From Niabella drilacis (GTDB lineage Bacteria; Bacteroidota; Bacteroidia; Chitinophagales; Chitinophagaceae): 48,961 nucleotides of DNA. The DNA lies in contig NZ_FMZO01000028.1 in assembly GCF_900101395.1 (NCBI RefSeq), positions 1 through 48,961 on the forward strand, read 5' to 3'. This document shows, in pieces, positions 17,963 to 26,459 of this stretch. How positions within the stretch are numbered: the first letter of the stretch is position 1; each line of letters opens with the position of its first letter. The notes beneath the pieces are model-generated. The model did no database searches. It had not been told where the DNA came from and was given only the letters and a program-made list of their open reading frames with translations. A program made the position numbers and the translations under genes.

Positions 17963-18354
17963 GAATGCACTGAGCAGCGCGGCACAATAACGCAGGACAA
18001 GGGGTATGGTGGTACAGCGTTTCAGACAAGTACAGTTTTTCCGGTCTGTTTTTCGATTTCCCCGTAAAGTTACGGCTACAATTCAATAACTTTTTGCACC
18101 CGCAGCCCGGTGCCGGCAGTTACCACCGGTAGTGGGCGCATAATCGCCTTTTACCCCAAAAACACTACCGGAAACTCAACCGATCACAGCAAAAAAAAAG
18201 GAGCCCCATTCGCCATTTACAAATTAACCGCCACCGTTGGCTCAATGCCATCTGAAAGCGGCAACGCAGCGGCGTAGCTTTACTGCAGATCATCCAAAAA
18301 CATTTGCTCATAGCTAAAACAATATCCCCTTTTTACTTCCTAAACAATGCAATA
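17963..18354. other. Intergenic region between divergent sensor kinase and PH-like operon
   Basis: This 392-base stretch has no complete gene. Its first 63 bases (to 18025), read on the minus strand, continue the kinase frame without a stop and encode a hydrophobic leader. A nested inverted repeat lies at 18126-18171. TAGCTTTA near 18275 is a poor match to a -7 box for the rightward operon. I see nothing else in it. Confidence 0.5.
18126..18171. repeat. Nested inverted repeat in divergent intergenic region
   Basis: CCGGTAGTG (18126-18134) pairs perfectly with CACTACCGG (18163-18171). Directly inside the left arm lies a second hairpin, GGCG CATAAT CGCC (18135-18148), followed by an unpaired TTTTACCCCAAAAA. 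The two stems would stack. There is no T-run after it on either strand, so it is not a standard terminator. Confidence 0.45.
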
Positions 18355-18687
18355 ATGTCATTAGAACTACAACCCGCAGAAACGGCCATCGACACCTGGG
18401 CCATCAACTATATTGGCCCCAACGGCAAAGCGGCCACCGGTAAGCTTACCGTAACCAACCAGCGCCTGTTATTTCTGCCCCAACATGGGGCCGACTCTTT
18501 ATCCCTGTCTGTTTACAACAGGAAAGGGTTGCTTGAACTGGACAAATCCGATATCAAAAATGTAGCCCCGCAAAAAAGTTTTCTTTCAAAAAAAGTACTT
18601 GTTACCATGTCGGACAATTCGGTACACACATTCAATTATGGTGTGATGAACATCGACAAATTAGTGGCCGCCATTCAGAACAGTTGA
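18355..18687 (+). CDS. PH/GRAM-like domain protein
   Basis: 110 residues, no signal peptide. The core (GKLTVTNQRLLFLPQ, then LDKSDIKNVAPQKSFLSKKVLVTMSDNSVHTFNYG, ending in a helix IDKLVAAIQNS) has the pattern of bacterial PH/GRAM domains: a beta-sandwich with the strand motif 'L-x-V-T-N-x-R-L-L-F' and a C-terminal helix. Such domains bind lipids or protein partners. I chose the ATG at 18355; a TTG at 18304 in frame would add 17 unlikely residues. It is the first of seven rightward genes, and the last of that group also looks PH-like. Confidence 0.6.
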   Translation: MSLELQPAETAIDTWAINYIGPNGKAATGKLTVTNQRLLFLPQHGADSLSLSVYNRKGLLELDKSDIKNVAPQKSFLSKKVLVTMSDNSVHTFNYGVMNIDKLVAAIQNS

Positions 18688-18719
18688 GCCGCGCATTTTC
18701 ATCCCTTAAAAAATCTGAT

Positions 18720-19949
18720 ATGAAAACCATTGCTCTTTTTCTCGTTTTCAGTTTTGTTGTTTCAATAAATGGCAATACCCAGGTACTTAACAAGCTGCGG
18801 CAAAAAGCAACCGCTGCCATTAATACCACAGCGGCTTCAGACGTTCAACTCCCCTCAGCCGGTAGTACAGAAGCCGGAGGCCCCCCGTCATCGCCCGCTT
18901 TAAAAGATGCGGATACGAAATATCCTTTTACGGTGGTGCCGGCCGCAAAATTCTATTTTTCTGACCAGCCGTTCACCGGCAGCAACGCCGGGGCAAAAAC
19001 AAGCTTCACTTCCCAGGAATTTATTTACGGGCGGTTGGAACTCGGCGGCAAAACCCTTGCCGAAGTATTTAAAATGGATGCACAGCCTGTTAAAGGATTT
19101 CACTACCTGAAGTATGGCATGGTGATAACGCCGAAAGGCCAAAGTGAAGAGGCCCTCAGAACTGATCAGACCGTCCAGTACGCCATTTATAACCGGAGCC
19201 GGCCCATTTTGATAAAAGAGGGTGAAGAAAAAAATACCTGGCTGAATTTTGATGTGCTTGCCGAACCCTCCAGGATCACAACACTTGAAACCGTTTACCC
19301 GACACCTGAAAAAATCAGCAATTTTAATTTTTCCACGGGGCTCAACTTTTATACTGCGGACAATAACATCCGTCAATATTTCCCGGCCAACGGCCTTTAT
19401 ACCATACAACTGCTCCTTTGGAGCCCTTCTTTTGACGATTGGGGAAACCCCCTGGAGTATGAAAAGAATATCGTAAGTATGGGAACTTTTGACTACCAGT
19501 TCAGCACAAAGGACGCCGCAGCCCTTACCGCCAATACAAAAAAGAGATATGAAGCACTTGAGATGAAAGAAAAGATGAAAACGAAATTGTCGAAGCTGCC
19601 CGACTGGTGGCACAAACCCTTCAGTTCCGGTGATGCCATGCTTAGCGCTGCAAAACTTACGCCCATGATCAAATCATATATCAGCCAGTGGGGGCTTACC
19701 TATATTTCGCACAAAATATACCCCAATAGCAGTACCGGGTGGACTCTTTTTAAAGACAGCCAGACGGGCTTCCCGGTATCACGCAGGTCGAATGCCGAAA
19801 TATACCTCTTATATAAAGATACAGACGGCACCTGCCATATTGCTTCGGTTACCCTTGATGAAAGCTATGCCGGCGGAGGCACCTACGGTTCTCCTTATCT
19901 GAAAGGGTTGTGGAACGATGAATTTATCGAATGCAGCGCCATCAAATAA
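18720..19949 (+). CDS. Secreted protein of unknown function
   Basis: 409 residues with signal peptide MKTIALFLVFSFVVSINGNTQ. A low-complexity Ala/Ser/Thr/Pro linker (residues about 30-65) precedes a folded region that contains no motif I recognise. Aromatic residues are frequent (FYFSDQPFTG, EFIYGRLELGG, NFYTADNNIRQYF, DDWGNPLEYEKNIVSMGTFDYQF) and suggest a beta-rich domain. A charged helix (residues about 275-290) with KMKEKMKTKL-like spacing follows. I chose the ATG at 18720, which starts the signal peptide; a TTG at 18684 overlapping the previous gene is less likely. It stands 32 bases after the PH-like gene and 14 before the next gene. Confidence 0.6.
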   Translation: MKTIALFLVFSFVVSINGNTQVLNKLRQKATAAINTTAASDVQLPSAGSTEAGGPPSSPALKDADTKYPFTVVPAAKFYFSDQPFTGSNAGAKTSFTSQEFIYGRLELGGKTLAEVFKMDAQPVKGFHYLKYGMVITPKGQSEEALRTDQTVQYAIYNRSRPILIKEGEEKNTWLNFDVLAEPSRITTLETVYPTPEKISNFNFSTGLNFYTADNNIRQYFPANGLYTIQLLLWSPSFDDWGNPLEYEKNIVSMGTFDYQFSTKDAAALTANTKKRYEALEMKEKMKTKLSKLPDWWHKPFSSGDAMLSAAKLTPMIKSYISQWGLTYISHKIYPNSSTGWTLFKDSQTGFPVSRRSNAEIYLLYKDTDGTCHIASVTLDESYAGGGTYGSPYLKGLWNDEFIECSAIK

Positions 19950-19963
19950 CTAAAACACACACA

Positions 19964-20524
19964 ATGAAAAAGAAACTCCTTCTTTTGCCGGTTACCGCAA
20001 TAATATTAATGGCATCCTGTAACAGTAATGCAGATATGCAGACCGTAATTGATAAATATTGTGCATTAAATGCAAAGGAGCAAAATGCGCCCACTGCCCC
20101 TGAAAAAGCAGCCGCAGCTGTGGAAAAGAAAGCCTATGAAAAAGAAGTAGATGAAAAATATTTTAAGGATAACAAAACCTACCAACGCATAATGGAGGGA
20201 ATGAAAAAATGCGATGAGGCTTTTTCCACCGGCACACAGACCACTACAGCGGCTTCCGATAATGATTTTCCTGCGATGCTACCGCTTGCATACAGCGACG
20301 CTGCCACCACCGCAAAGACTTATTGTACACTGACAGACCAGTCTATTGCGGCTGCAAAAAACGGAACGGATACCGAATTGAACAACATTGTTGCCGCCAA
20401 AACAATATTTGAAAAGAATATGGAAGACAGCTATAAGAACAATTCCGAAAGAAGAGACTCTATTTTCAACCTGATAAAACCCTGCCTCGACAAAGAAGTA
20501 CAGTTCCGGCATCACCATCAATGA
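19964..20524 (+). CDS. Lipoprotein of unknown function
   Basis: 186 residues. The lipobox is ILMASC after a hydrophobic signal starting MKKKLLLLPVTA. The mature protein is alanine- and lysine-rich and probably helical (CALNAKEQNAPTAPEKAAAA and following), with two Cys-containing segments (MKKCDEAFSTG, TYCTLTDQSIAAAKNG) and another Cys close to the C terminus (IKPCLDKEVQ). I recognise no family. Its TGA overlaps the ATG of the next gene by four bases, so the two are translationally coupled. Start ATG at 19964 is set by the signal peptide. Confidence 0.6.
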   Translation: MKKKLLLLPVTAIILMASCNSNADMQTVIDKYCALNAKEQNAPTAPEKAAAAVEKKAYEKEVDEKYFKDNKTYQRIMEGMKKCDEAFSTGTQTTTAASDNDFPAMLPLAYSDAATTAKTYCTLTDQSIAAAKNGTDTELNNIVAAKTIFEKNMEDSYKNNSERRDSIFNLIKPCLDKEVQFRHHHQ

Positions 20525-20940
20525 ATTTTAAGAGAACCATATCGACATTAGGCCGATACCTGGGCATCAACCTGCTGACGCTTTTGGCCGCGGCGTTTGC
20601 TGATATCCTCTTATCTGCAGTGCTGTTACGTTTTTCTTCACATGCACTTACCATCGCCTGCTTTGCTGTGGCTGGAGTGTTTGCAGCGGTATTTTGTTTC
20701 GGGCTGACAGAAAATACGATTCCACAGGAAAAAAAACGCATGGCCGGCTGTATCCTCGTCATTACCATTCCCTTTTGCGCTGCTTTGTTTTTTGTTATAG
20801 CACCGTTAAGCGGCCGGGAGTACAACTGGCCGGTGAAATTTTTTGCCATGGCCCAACTTGCAGCAGGCTTCTTTTTATGGAAGAACAAACTTTATGACGA
20901 TGCGGAAACATCCGGCAGTAACTCATTTAACAACCCGTAA
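20521..20940 (+). CDS. Small integral membrane protein, four predicted helices
   Basis: 139 residues. Four hydrophobic segments are visible: about 13-36 (GINLLTLLAAAFADILLSAV), 41-61 (ALTIACFAVAGVFAAVFCFG), 74-96 (AGCILVITIPFCAALFFVIA) and 105-121 (FFAMAQLAAGFFLW). The N terminus FKRTISTLGRY is basic, so it probably faces the cytoplasm. No catalytic motif is evident and I recognise no family. The ATGA overlap with the preceding lipoprotein gene implies coupled translation and perhaps a complex. Confidence 0.55.
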   Translation: MNFKRTISTLGRYLGINLLTLLAAAFADILLSAVLLRFSSHALTIACFAVAGVFAAVFCFGLTENTIPQEKKRMAGCILVITIPFCAALFFVIAPLSGREYNWPVKFFAMAQLAAGFFLWKNKLYDDAETSGSNSFNNP

Positions 20941-20951
20941 ATCTACCTCAC

Positions 20952-21707
20952 ATGAAATACAGCATCATTCTTCTTGCCTTACTATTTGTTTTCGGTTTTG
21001 CCGGCTGTAAAAAAGACGAGGCCGGAACCAGGCCTGCCTGCCGTATTAAAAAAATAGATGAGCCGAGGAACATTACCACCATGTTCAGCTACGATGCACA
21101 GGGCCGGTTACAATCTGTAAACCACAACGGCAGTATTACCAGTTTCACTTATATCGGGGATTCCATTATAAAACAAGGGGTATGGAAATCGGTATATGCA
21201 TTAAACCGTAATGGATTGGTTGCTTTTGAGAGGCGGGAATATAACAGCAGTGGCACACAATGGGAAACCAGGGCTTATGAATACAATGGAATGCAGTTAA
21301 AAAAAATGACGGCGAAATCTCATTCCGGAAATTTCATACGAACCTTTACCTGGAGCAATGGCAATATGGTACTGGAACACACCGAGGGCAACCTGTACAC
21401 CCAGGATATTACCTATGAATATTACACCGGCAAGCCTTACAGCCCCGGTGATGTACAATCCTGGGATCTTTGGGAAAACGGGGTGGAAACCATCCGTAAT
21501 AAAAATCTTTTAAAAAGATATAGCAGCATTTTTTCAGACTACAGGAATCCCGACCCAAGCGCACCTCCGGGTACCCCAGCAGTGGAAAAAGATGCCGGTA
21601 GCTATACATATATCTTTGACGGCAATGGAACGATTACAGCCATGACGGCAAGCAGCGAAAACAGCAGTGATCTATCTACCTATACGTACGAATATCAATG
21701 CAACTGA
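20952..21707 (+). CDS. Lipoprotein with RHS/YD-like repeats (DUF4595-like)
   Basis: 251 residues. Signal MKYSIILLALLFVFGFAGC with lipobox FAGC. The mature part has the look of degenerate YD repeats: FSYDAQGRLQSVNHNGSITS, YALNRNGLVAFERREYNSSG, AYEYNGMQLKKMTAKSHSG, FTWSNGNMVLEHTEG and YIFDGNGTITAMTASS. This pattern is shared with the Bacteroidota DUF4595 lipoproteins, whose function is not known; they are surface or periplasmic beta-rich proteins. Eleven bases separate it from the preceding gene and 36 from the next. Confidence 0.6.
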   Translation: MKYSIILLALLFVFGFAGCKKDEAGTRPACRIKKIDEPRNITTMFSYDAQGRLQSVNHNGSITSFTYIGDSIIKQGVWKSVYALNRNGLVAFERREYNSSGTQWETRAYEYNGMQLKKMTAKSHSGNFIRTFTWSNGNMVLEHTEGNLYTQDITYEYYTGKPYSPGDVQSWDLWENGVETIRNKNLLKRYSSIFSDYRNPDPSAPPGTPAVEKDAGSYTYIFDGNGTITAMTASSENSSDLSTYTYEYQCN

Positions 21708-21743
21708 TACCAAAAGATTAGCACATTTAATTCTTAAACTACT

Positions 21744-23459
21744 ATGAAACGATCTCTGTTATTTCCCCTGTTGCTGATCCTGGCCATCACGGCCTGCAGC
21801 AAAAAGGATCTTAACCAGCTGCGCAATGAACTGAACGATCAAAGAACCCGGATCGACAAACTGGAATCCTCCGTAAGCGGTATGAACAGCGACATAAAAA
21901 GCCTGAAGGAACTGGCAGCCGCATTACAAAAAAACATCAGCATTAAATCTTATACCGCCATCTCCACCGGCTATCTCCTTTCTATGAGCGATGGCAGCAC
22001 CATTGAGCTGCGGCATGGCGCCAACGGCGCTAACGGGAAGGACGGCACCAAGGGAAAAGATGGCGCTGACGCGCCCCGCATAGGAGTAAAGCAGGACACC
22101 GATGGCCAATACTACTGGACACTGGCTGGCGATTTTTTACTGCAGGACGGGCAAAAACTCAAAGCCACAGGCAAGGACGGCGTCAACGGAACAAACGGGG
22201 CCAATGGCATTACGCCCCTGTTGCAGGTAAACAGCCCTTCCAACTACTGGATGATCAGTTATGACAATGGCAGTACCTGGACTGCCGTAACTGATAAAAA
22301 TGGCAACCTGGTACCCGCTACAGGCCCCCAGGGCGCACCCGGCATACCCGGGGTGCCGGGGCCAGAAGGGCAACAGGGGCCGGCCGGAACTCCCGGTTTT
22401 GCTATTACCGAAACCGGTACTTCCGTTATTATTACCTACATGGGCGTTACTTATACCCTTTCTAAAGCGGAATACCATAATACCACACCTCAACGGGTTG
22501 TATTTGCTACAGGTAAAATACCGGGACAAACATTATCAATAACCGTAGATGCCGCCCTTGCCGAGCGCTCCAAAGTATGGATCGATCTAAACAACAATGA
22601 AGTACCCGAAGCCGGTGAAAAAATAAACAGTTTCGGAAGTGCCGTTTCCTACACCATTGGCATATCCCAGACAATGACCATTTATGGTACGATCCGGACG
22701 CTGACCATTGCCTCCGGTCAGCTTACCGGGCTGGATGTTTCAAATGCAGCCGGGCTAATAACACTTGATTGCAGCGGAAACCAGCTTACAGAGCTCGATC
22801 TATCGAAAAATACAGCATTGCAGGACCTGAAATGCCGGGTCAACAAGCTTGCAACACTGGATCTATCGAAGAATACGGCATTGCATGAGTTAAGATGCCG
22901 GGAAAACAAACTCACAGCGCTCGATCTCTCAAAAAACACACTGCTAACCATATTAGAGTGCAGCTATAATCCGCTTACAATACTGAATACGCGGAATAAT
23001 GCAGCTTTAACATTCTTAGATTGCAGCGTTACTGCTCTTAATGCACTGGATATATCTCAAAATACAGCGCTTACGCATTTAAACTGTGGCGCTTCGAAAC
23101 TCACAATACTGGATGTAGCGGAGAATACGGCCCTGGAACTCCTGGACTGCCGTTCCAATCAGCTTACAGCCCTGGACCTATCTAAAAACATATTTCTGAA
23201 GAACCTGTACTGTTACAGCAACAAGATTGCAGGAACCTATATGGATGCCCTTGTCAATAGCCTGGTTAACCGCGCTGCAGCAGCTACGGCAGGAGAAGCA
23301 GAGCTTCGCATAAACAGCATTTTGCAACCAGCAGATAGCAATACGCTGCCTTCATCCGCAGCGATCACTGCAGCCAACAATAAGAAATGGAACCTGTACC
23401 GGCTTGAAGACGACCCGGTCACTCCGGGCATTTACAACCGCAGCCTGCTGACTCCATAA
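21744..23459 (+). CDS. DUF4988 lipoprotein with collagen-like segments and cysteine-ladder leucine-rich repeats
   Basis: 571 residues. Lipobox ITAC near residue 18. A coiled coil follows (residues about 22-62, LNQLRNELNDQRTRIDKLES), then the DUF4988 signature (GYLLSMSDGSTIELRHG; IGVKQDTDGQYYWTLAGDF). G-x-y collagen-like runs occur at about 92-112 and 194-218 (GPQGAPGIPGVPGPEG). A domain with Asn/Asp-rich WIDLNNNEVPEAGE comes next. Residues about 338-497 contain seven 21-residue leucine-rich repeats of the form L-x-x-L-x-C-x-x-N-x-L-x-x-L-D-L-S-K-N-T-A plus a partial eighth, each with Cys at position 6. Probably a trimeric or rod-like surface protein used for binding; ligand unknown. Confidence 0.75.
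   Translation: MKRSLLFPLLLILAITACSKKDLNQLRNELNDQRTRIDKLESSVSGMNSDIKSLKELAAALQKNISIKSYTAISTGYLLSMSDGSTIELRHGANGANGKDGTKGKDGADAPRIGVKQDTDGQYYWTLAGDFLLQDGQKLKATGKDGVNGTNGANGITPLLQVNSPSNYWMISYDNGSTWTAVTDKNGNLVPATGPQGAPGIPGVPGPEGQQGPAGTPGFAITETGTSVIITYMGVTYTLSKAEYHNTTPQRVVFATGKIPGQTLSITVDAALAERSKVWIDLNNNEVPEAGEKINSFGSAVSYTIGISQTMTIYGTIRTLTIASGQLTGLDVSNAAGLITLDCSGNQLTELDLSKNTALQDLKCRVNKLATLDLSKNTALHELRCRENKLTALDLSKNTLLTILECSYNPLTILNTRNNAALTFLDCSVTALNALDISQNTALTHLNCGASKLTILDVAENTALELLDCRSNQLTALDLSKNIFLKNLYCYSNKIAGTYMDALVNSLVNRAAAATAGEAELRINSILQPADSNTLPSSAAITAANNKKWNLYRLEDDPVTPGIYNRSLLTP
22755..23234 (+). repeat. 63-base tandem repeats encoding LRR units
   Basis: Seven full 63-base units and one partial unit lie in phase with the reading frame. 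Neighbouring units are nearly identical in places (for example GATCTATCGAA followed by A or G, then AATAC). This indicates growth by unequal recombination, so copy number may vary between strains. Confidence 0.6.
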
Positions 23460-23477
23460 CCAGACAATATTTTTAAA

Positions 23478-23969
23478 ATGACCCCTGTAATTTACTCCCT
23501 GGAGCATACCACCGCTACGGTAAGCTTTGTTTTAAGCGAGGACCGGTTGATTGTTGAAACAAAAGGGAAAGGCGCTCTGGATAAGCTGCAGATCATTCGC
23601 CTTCCTCTTTCAGCAATAAAAAACTTTTGCCTGGTGCCCGTTACCGGAGTTCAGCAACTTCAAACATTCCGTTCAGCCGGTGATCAATCGTATAATTCAG
23701 AATTTATTTTTTCCTACCACGAAGGCAGAAAAGTAAAAACCAAAAGGGTATTTGTAAACAGCAGTGATGCAGCTTTTGACAGGTTGCTAACCGAGCTGAA
23801 AAGAAAATGTCCGGAGGCCAGCCTGCTCCATTTGCAGCCGGCAACGGCCTTAAACCAGGTGGGCGTAGTGGCTGCCACCAAAGCCATGCGTGTTATTTTA
23901 GCATTGCTTATTGGTATCCCCGTATTGATCGCGCTGGTTTTTATTATCTCTAAAATTGTTCATGGCTAA
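23478..23969 (+). CDS. PH-like domain protein with C-terminal membrane anchor
   Basis: 163 residues. The first 115 residues are beta-rich and end in an amphipathic helix (FDRLLTELKRKCPEAS), with strands such as VSFVLSEDRLIVETKG, IIRLPLSAIKNFCLVP and SEFIFSYHEGRKVKTKRVFVN. This order resembles a bacterial PH domain and echoes the first gene of the cluster (18355-18687). The C terminus (VILALLIGIPVLIALVFIIS) is one transmembrane helix, so it is probably a tail-anchored cytoplasmic-face protein. It starts 18 bases after the LRR lipoprotein gene. The PH assignment rests on pattern only. Confidence 0.5.
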   Translation: MTPVIYSLEHTTATVSFVLSEDRLIVETKGKGALDKLQIIRLPLSAIKNFCLVPVTGVQQLQTFRSAGDQSYNSEFIFSYHEGRKVKTKRVFVNSSDAAFDRLLTELKRKCPEASLLHLQPATALNQVGVVAATKAMRVILALLIGIPVLIALVFIISKIVHG

Positions 23970-24115
23970 GAAGCAGCAATTCATTTTCCTGCTCCGCACC
24001 ACTTTTCACATCACCCGGCATTTTGAACTTCTGCTATCATTTATTGAGGCATCCGGATACCCGATGCCTACGCTGCTGATAGCTGAAAACTGATGGCTGA
24101 CCGTAGGCAACTATT

Positions 24116-26446
24116 TCATCGCTCCCAGTTCACCAGTTCTTTTTTTACATCCCTGGAATTAGCGCCGATCATGATCTCGAATGCACCCGGCTCCCAGTCA
24201 TATTTCAGCCGGCTGTTGTAAAATTTCAGGTCCTCCGTGGTAATATCAAAACTGATGGTCTTTGATTCCCCGGCTTTCAGCCATACCTTCTGAAAGCCTT
24301 TGAGCTCTTTTACCGGCCGGCTTACCGAGCCCACGAGGTCGCGGATGTAGAGCTGTACTACCTCCGCACCATCGTATTTGCCACTATTGGTAAGGGAGAT
24401 GGAGGCCTTTAAGGTCTGGTTACCCCTTGGAGACTTACTGCTTAATGTTACGTCACCATAGGTAAAAGTTGTATAGCTGAGCCCGTAGCCAAACGGGTAA
24501 AGGGGGTCGTTGGATACATCCAGGTAATTGGAACGGAATTTCTGGAACCATTTACCATCCGGCAGCGGACGGCCGGTGTTCAGGTGTGCATAGTACAGGG
24601 GAACCTGTCCTACGTTTTGCGGGAACGACATGGTCAGCTTTCCGGAAGGGTTTACATCCCCGAACAACACATCCGCAATGGCGGCACCCGCCTCCGAACC
24701 ACCAAACCATACATTTAAAATAGCAGGGAGCTTCTGCTGCTCCCAGTTCAATGTGAGCGGCCGGCCGGTAAACAATACCAGCACTACCGGTTTACCGGTT
24801 TTCAGTAATGCCTTTAAAAGATCCTGCTGTACCTTCGGGATATCCAGGTCGGTACGGCTGGCGCTTTCCCCGCTGAACTCGGCAGACTCTCCCATGGCCG
24901 CAACGATCACATCCGACGCATTTGCGATCTTCAGCGCTTCTTCTTTCATTGCCTCGGGCGTACGCATATCTCTTTCTCGATTCAGCGTTTTTCCAAATAG
25001 GGTGGCCCGCTCTTCCAGCGCCGCATCACCGGTAAGGTTGCACCCCTTCGCATATGACACTACCGCGTTGTTGCCCAATACGTCTCTTAAACCCTTTAAT
25101 ACGGAAACAGAGCGGTCCTGCACAGTAGCCACGCTCCAGGTTCCGGCCATATTATTGGCAGCATCGGCCAACGGGCCCACCAATGCGATCCTGCCCGATT
25201 TTTTTAACGGCAGTGCCCCCTTGTCATTTTTTAAAAGCACAAAACTCTCCGCGGCAATCCGCCGGGCGGTTTTACGATGCTCCGGTGTATAGATCTCCGT
25301 TTTTGCACGTTCCGCATTACAATACCTGTACGGATCCGTAAACAGGCCTAATTTATACTTTGCTGCCAGCACATTGCGGCAGGCGGCATTGATCTCCGCC
25401 AATGTGATCTTTTTTTCTTCCAGCGATTGCTTCAACGTTTTTAAGAATCCTTCTCCCACCATGTCCATATCAACACCCGCTTTTAACGCCAGGGCCGACA
25501 CCGCCTGCAGGTCGCCCATACCATGGTCGATCATTTCATTGATGCCGGTATAATCCGTTACCACAAAACCATTGAAGCCCCATTGTTTCCGCAACACATC
25601 GGTCAGCAGCCAGCGGTTGCCGGTTGCCGGGATGCCATCCACCACGTTAAAGGAGGCCATTACACTGCCCACACCGGCATCCACGGCTGCTTTATAAGGA
25701 GGAAAATATTCATTGTACATCCGGAGATGGCTCATGTCTACCGTATTATAATCCCGGCCCCCTTCCCCCGCACCGTAGAGGGCATAGTGTTTTACACAGG
25801 CCATGATATTGGAGTTTTGCGAAAAATCGCCCTGGTAGCCTTTTACCATAGCCCGGGCGATCTGCGAACCCAGGTAGGGATCTTCGCCGTTTCCCTCCGA
25901 TACCCTGCCCCAGCGGGGATCTCGGGCTATATCTACCATGGGGCTAAAGGTCCAGGAAATGCCATCTGCGCTGGCTTCCGTGGCTGCGATCCGGGCCGAC
26001 TGCTCAATGGCTTTCATATCCCAGGTACAGGAAAGCCCCAGGGGGACCGGGAAAGTGGTCTCATAGCCATGGATCACGTCCATACCAAACAGCATCGGGA
26101 TCTTCATGCGGCTTTCCTCCACCGCCACTTTCTGGATAGCTTTTATTTTCTCTACCCCTTTGATGTTGAACAGCCCGCCCACACGGCCTTCCTTCACATT
26201 TTTACCGATGTCCGAGTTGGTGGCCGTACCGGTTGTAAATTCACCTGCACTGGGCAAATTCAGCTGGCCGATCTTTTCTTCAAGAGTCATCTTGCTCATC
26301 AGCGTGGTGATAAACGCATCCATCCCGTTACCGGGCTTTACACCACGCACCTGTGCATATGCCCCGGAAAAAGCAACGGTAAGAAGCAGGAACAGCAGTG
26401 TAACCTGCCGGTATCTTTTCCTGTTGGTTTCATTTCTTGTTATCAT
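24116..26446 (-). CDS. bglX: Glycoside hydrolase family 3 beta-glucosidase (BglX-like), secreted
   Basis: 776 residues. The N terminus is basic (RNETNRKRYRQ) followed by a signal helix (VTLLFLLLTVAFSGAYAQ). The GH3 N-terminal barrel has the expected landmarks: GRVSEGNGEDPYLGS, CVKHYALYGAGEGGRDYN (K-H substrate-binding pair) and the nucleophile Asp in GFVVTDYTGI. The alpha/beta sandwich (IALVGPLADAANNMAGTW...) and a fibronectin III-like C-terminal domain (VVQLYIRDLVGSVSRPVKELKGF) complete the normal BglX length. It removes beta-glucosyl residues from oligosaccharides, here probably the products of the nearby GH144-like enzymes. Start at 26446, 13 bases after the SGNH gene; an upstream in-frame start at 26509 would overlap that gene. 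Confidence 0.92.
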   Translation of the reverse strand: MITRNETNRKRYRQVTLLFLLLTVAFSGAYAQVRGVKPGNGMDAFITTLMSKMTLEEKIGQLNLPSAGEFTTGTATNSDIGKNVKEGRVGGLFNIKGVEKIKAIQKVAVEESRMKIPMLFGMDVIHGYETTFPVPLGLSCTWDMKAIEQSARIAATEASADGISWTFSPMVDIARDPRWGRVSEGNGEDPYLGSQIARAMVKGYQGDFSQNSNIMACVKHYALYGAGEGGRDYNTVDMSHLRMYNEYFPPYKAAVDAGVGSVMASFNVVDGIPATGNRWLLTDVLRKQWGFNGFVVTDYTGINEMIDHGMGDLQAVSALALKAGVDMDMVGEGFLKTLKQSLEEKKITLAEINAACRNVLAAKYKLGLFTDPYRYCNAERAKTEIYTPEHRKTARRIAAESFVLLKNDKGALPLKKSGRIALVGPLADAANNMAGTWSVATVQDRSVSVLKGLRDVLGNNAVVSYAKGCNLTGDAALEERATLFGKTLNRERDMRTPEAMKEEALKIANASDVIVAAMGESAEFSGESASRTDLDIPKVQQDLLKALLKTGKPVVLVLFTGRPLTLNWEQQKLPAILNVWFGGSEAGAAIADVLFGDVNPSGKLTMSFPQNVGQVPLYYAHLNTGRPLPDGKWFQKFRSNYLDVSNDPLYPFGYGLSYTTFTYGDVTLSSKSPRGNQTLKASISLTNSGKYDGAEVVQLYIRDLVGSVSRPVKELKGFQKVWLKAGESKTISFDITTEDLKFYNSRLKYDWEPGAFEIMIGANSRDVKKELVNWER

Positions 26447-26459
26447 GATTCCAGATTTT

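Noticed and set aside
24047-24069. AGGCATC/GATGCCT hairpin between convergent genes as bidirectional terminator
   Set aside because: Seven pairs around a nine-base loop, but no T-run on either strand; too weak to list as a terminator.
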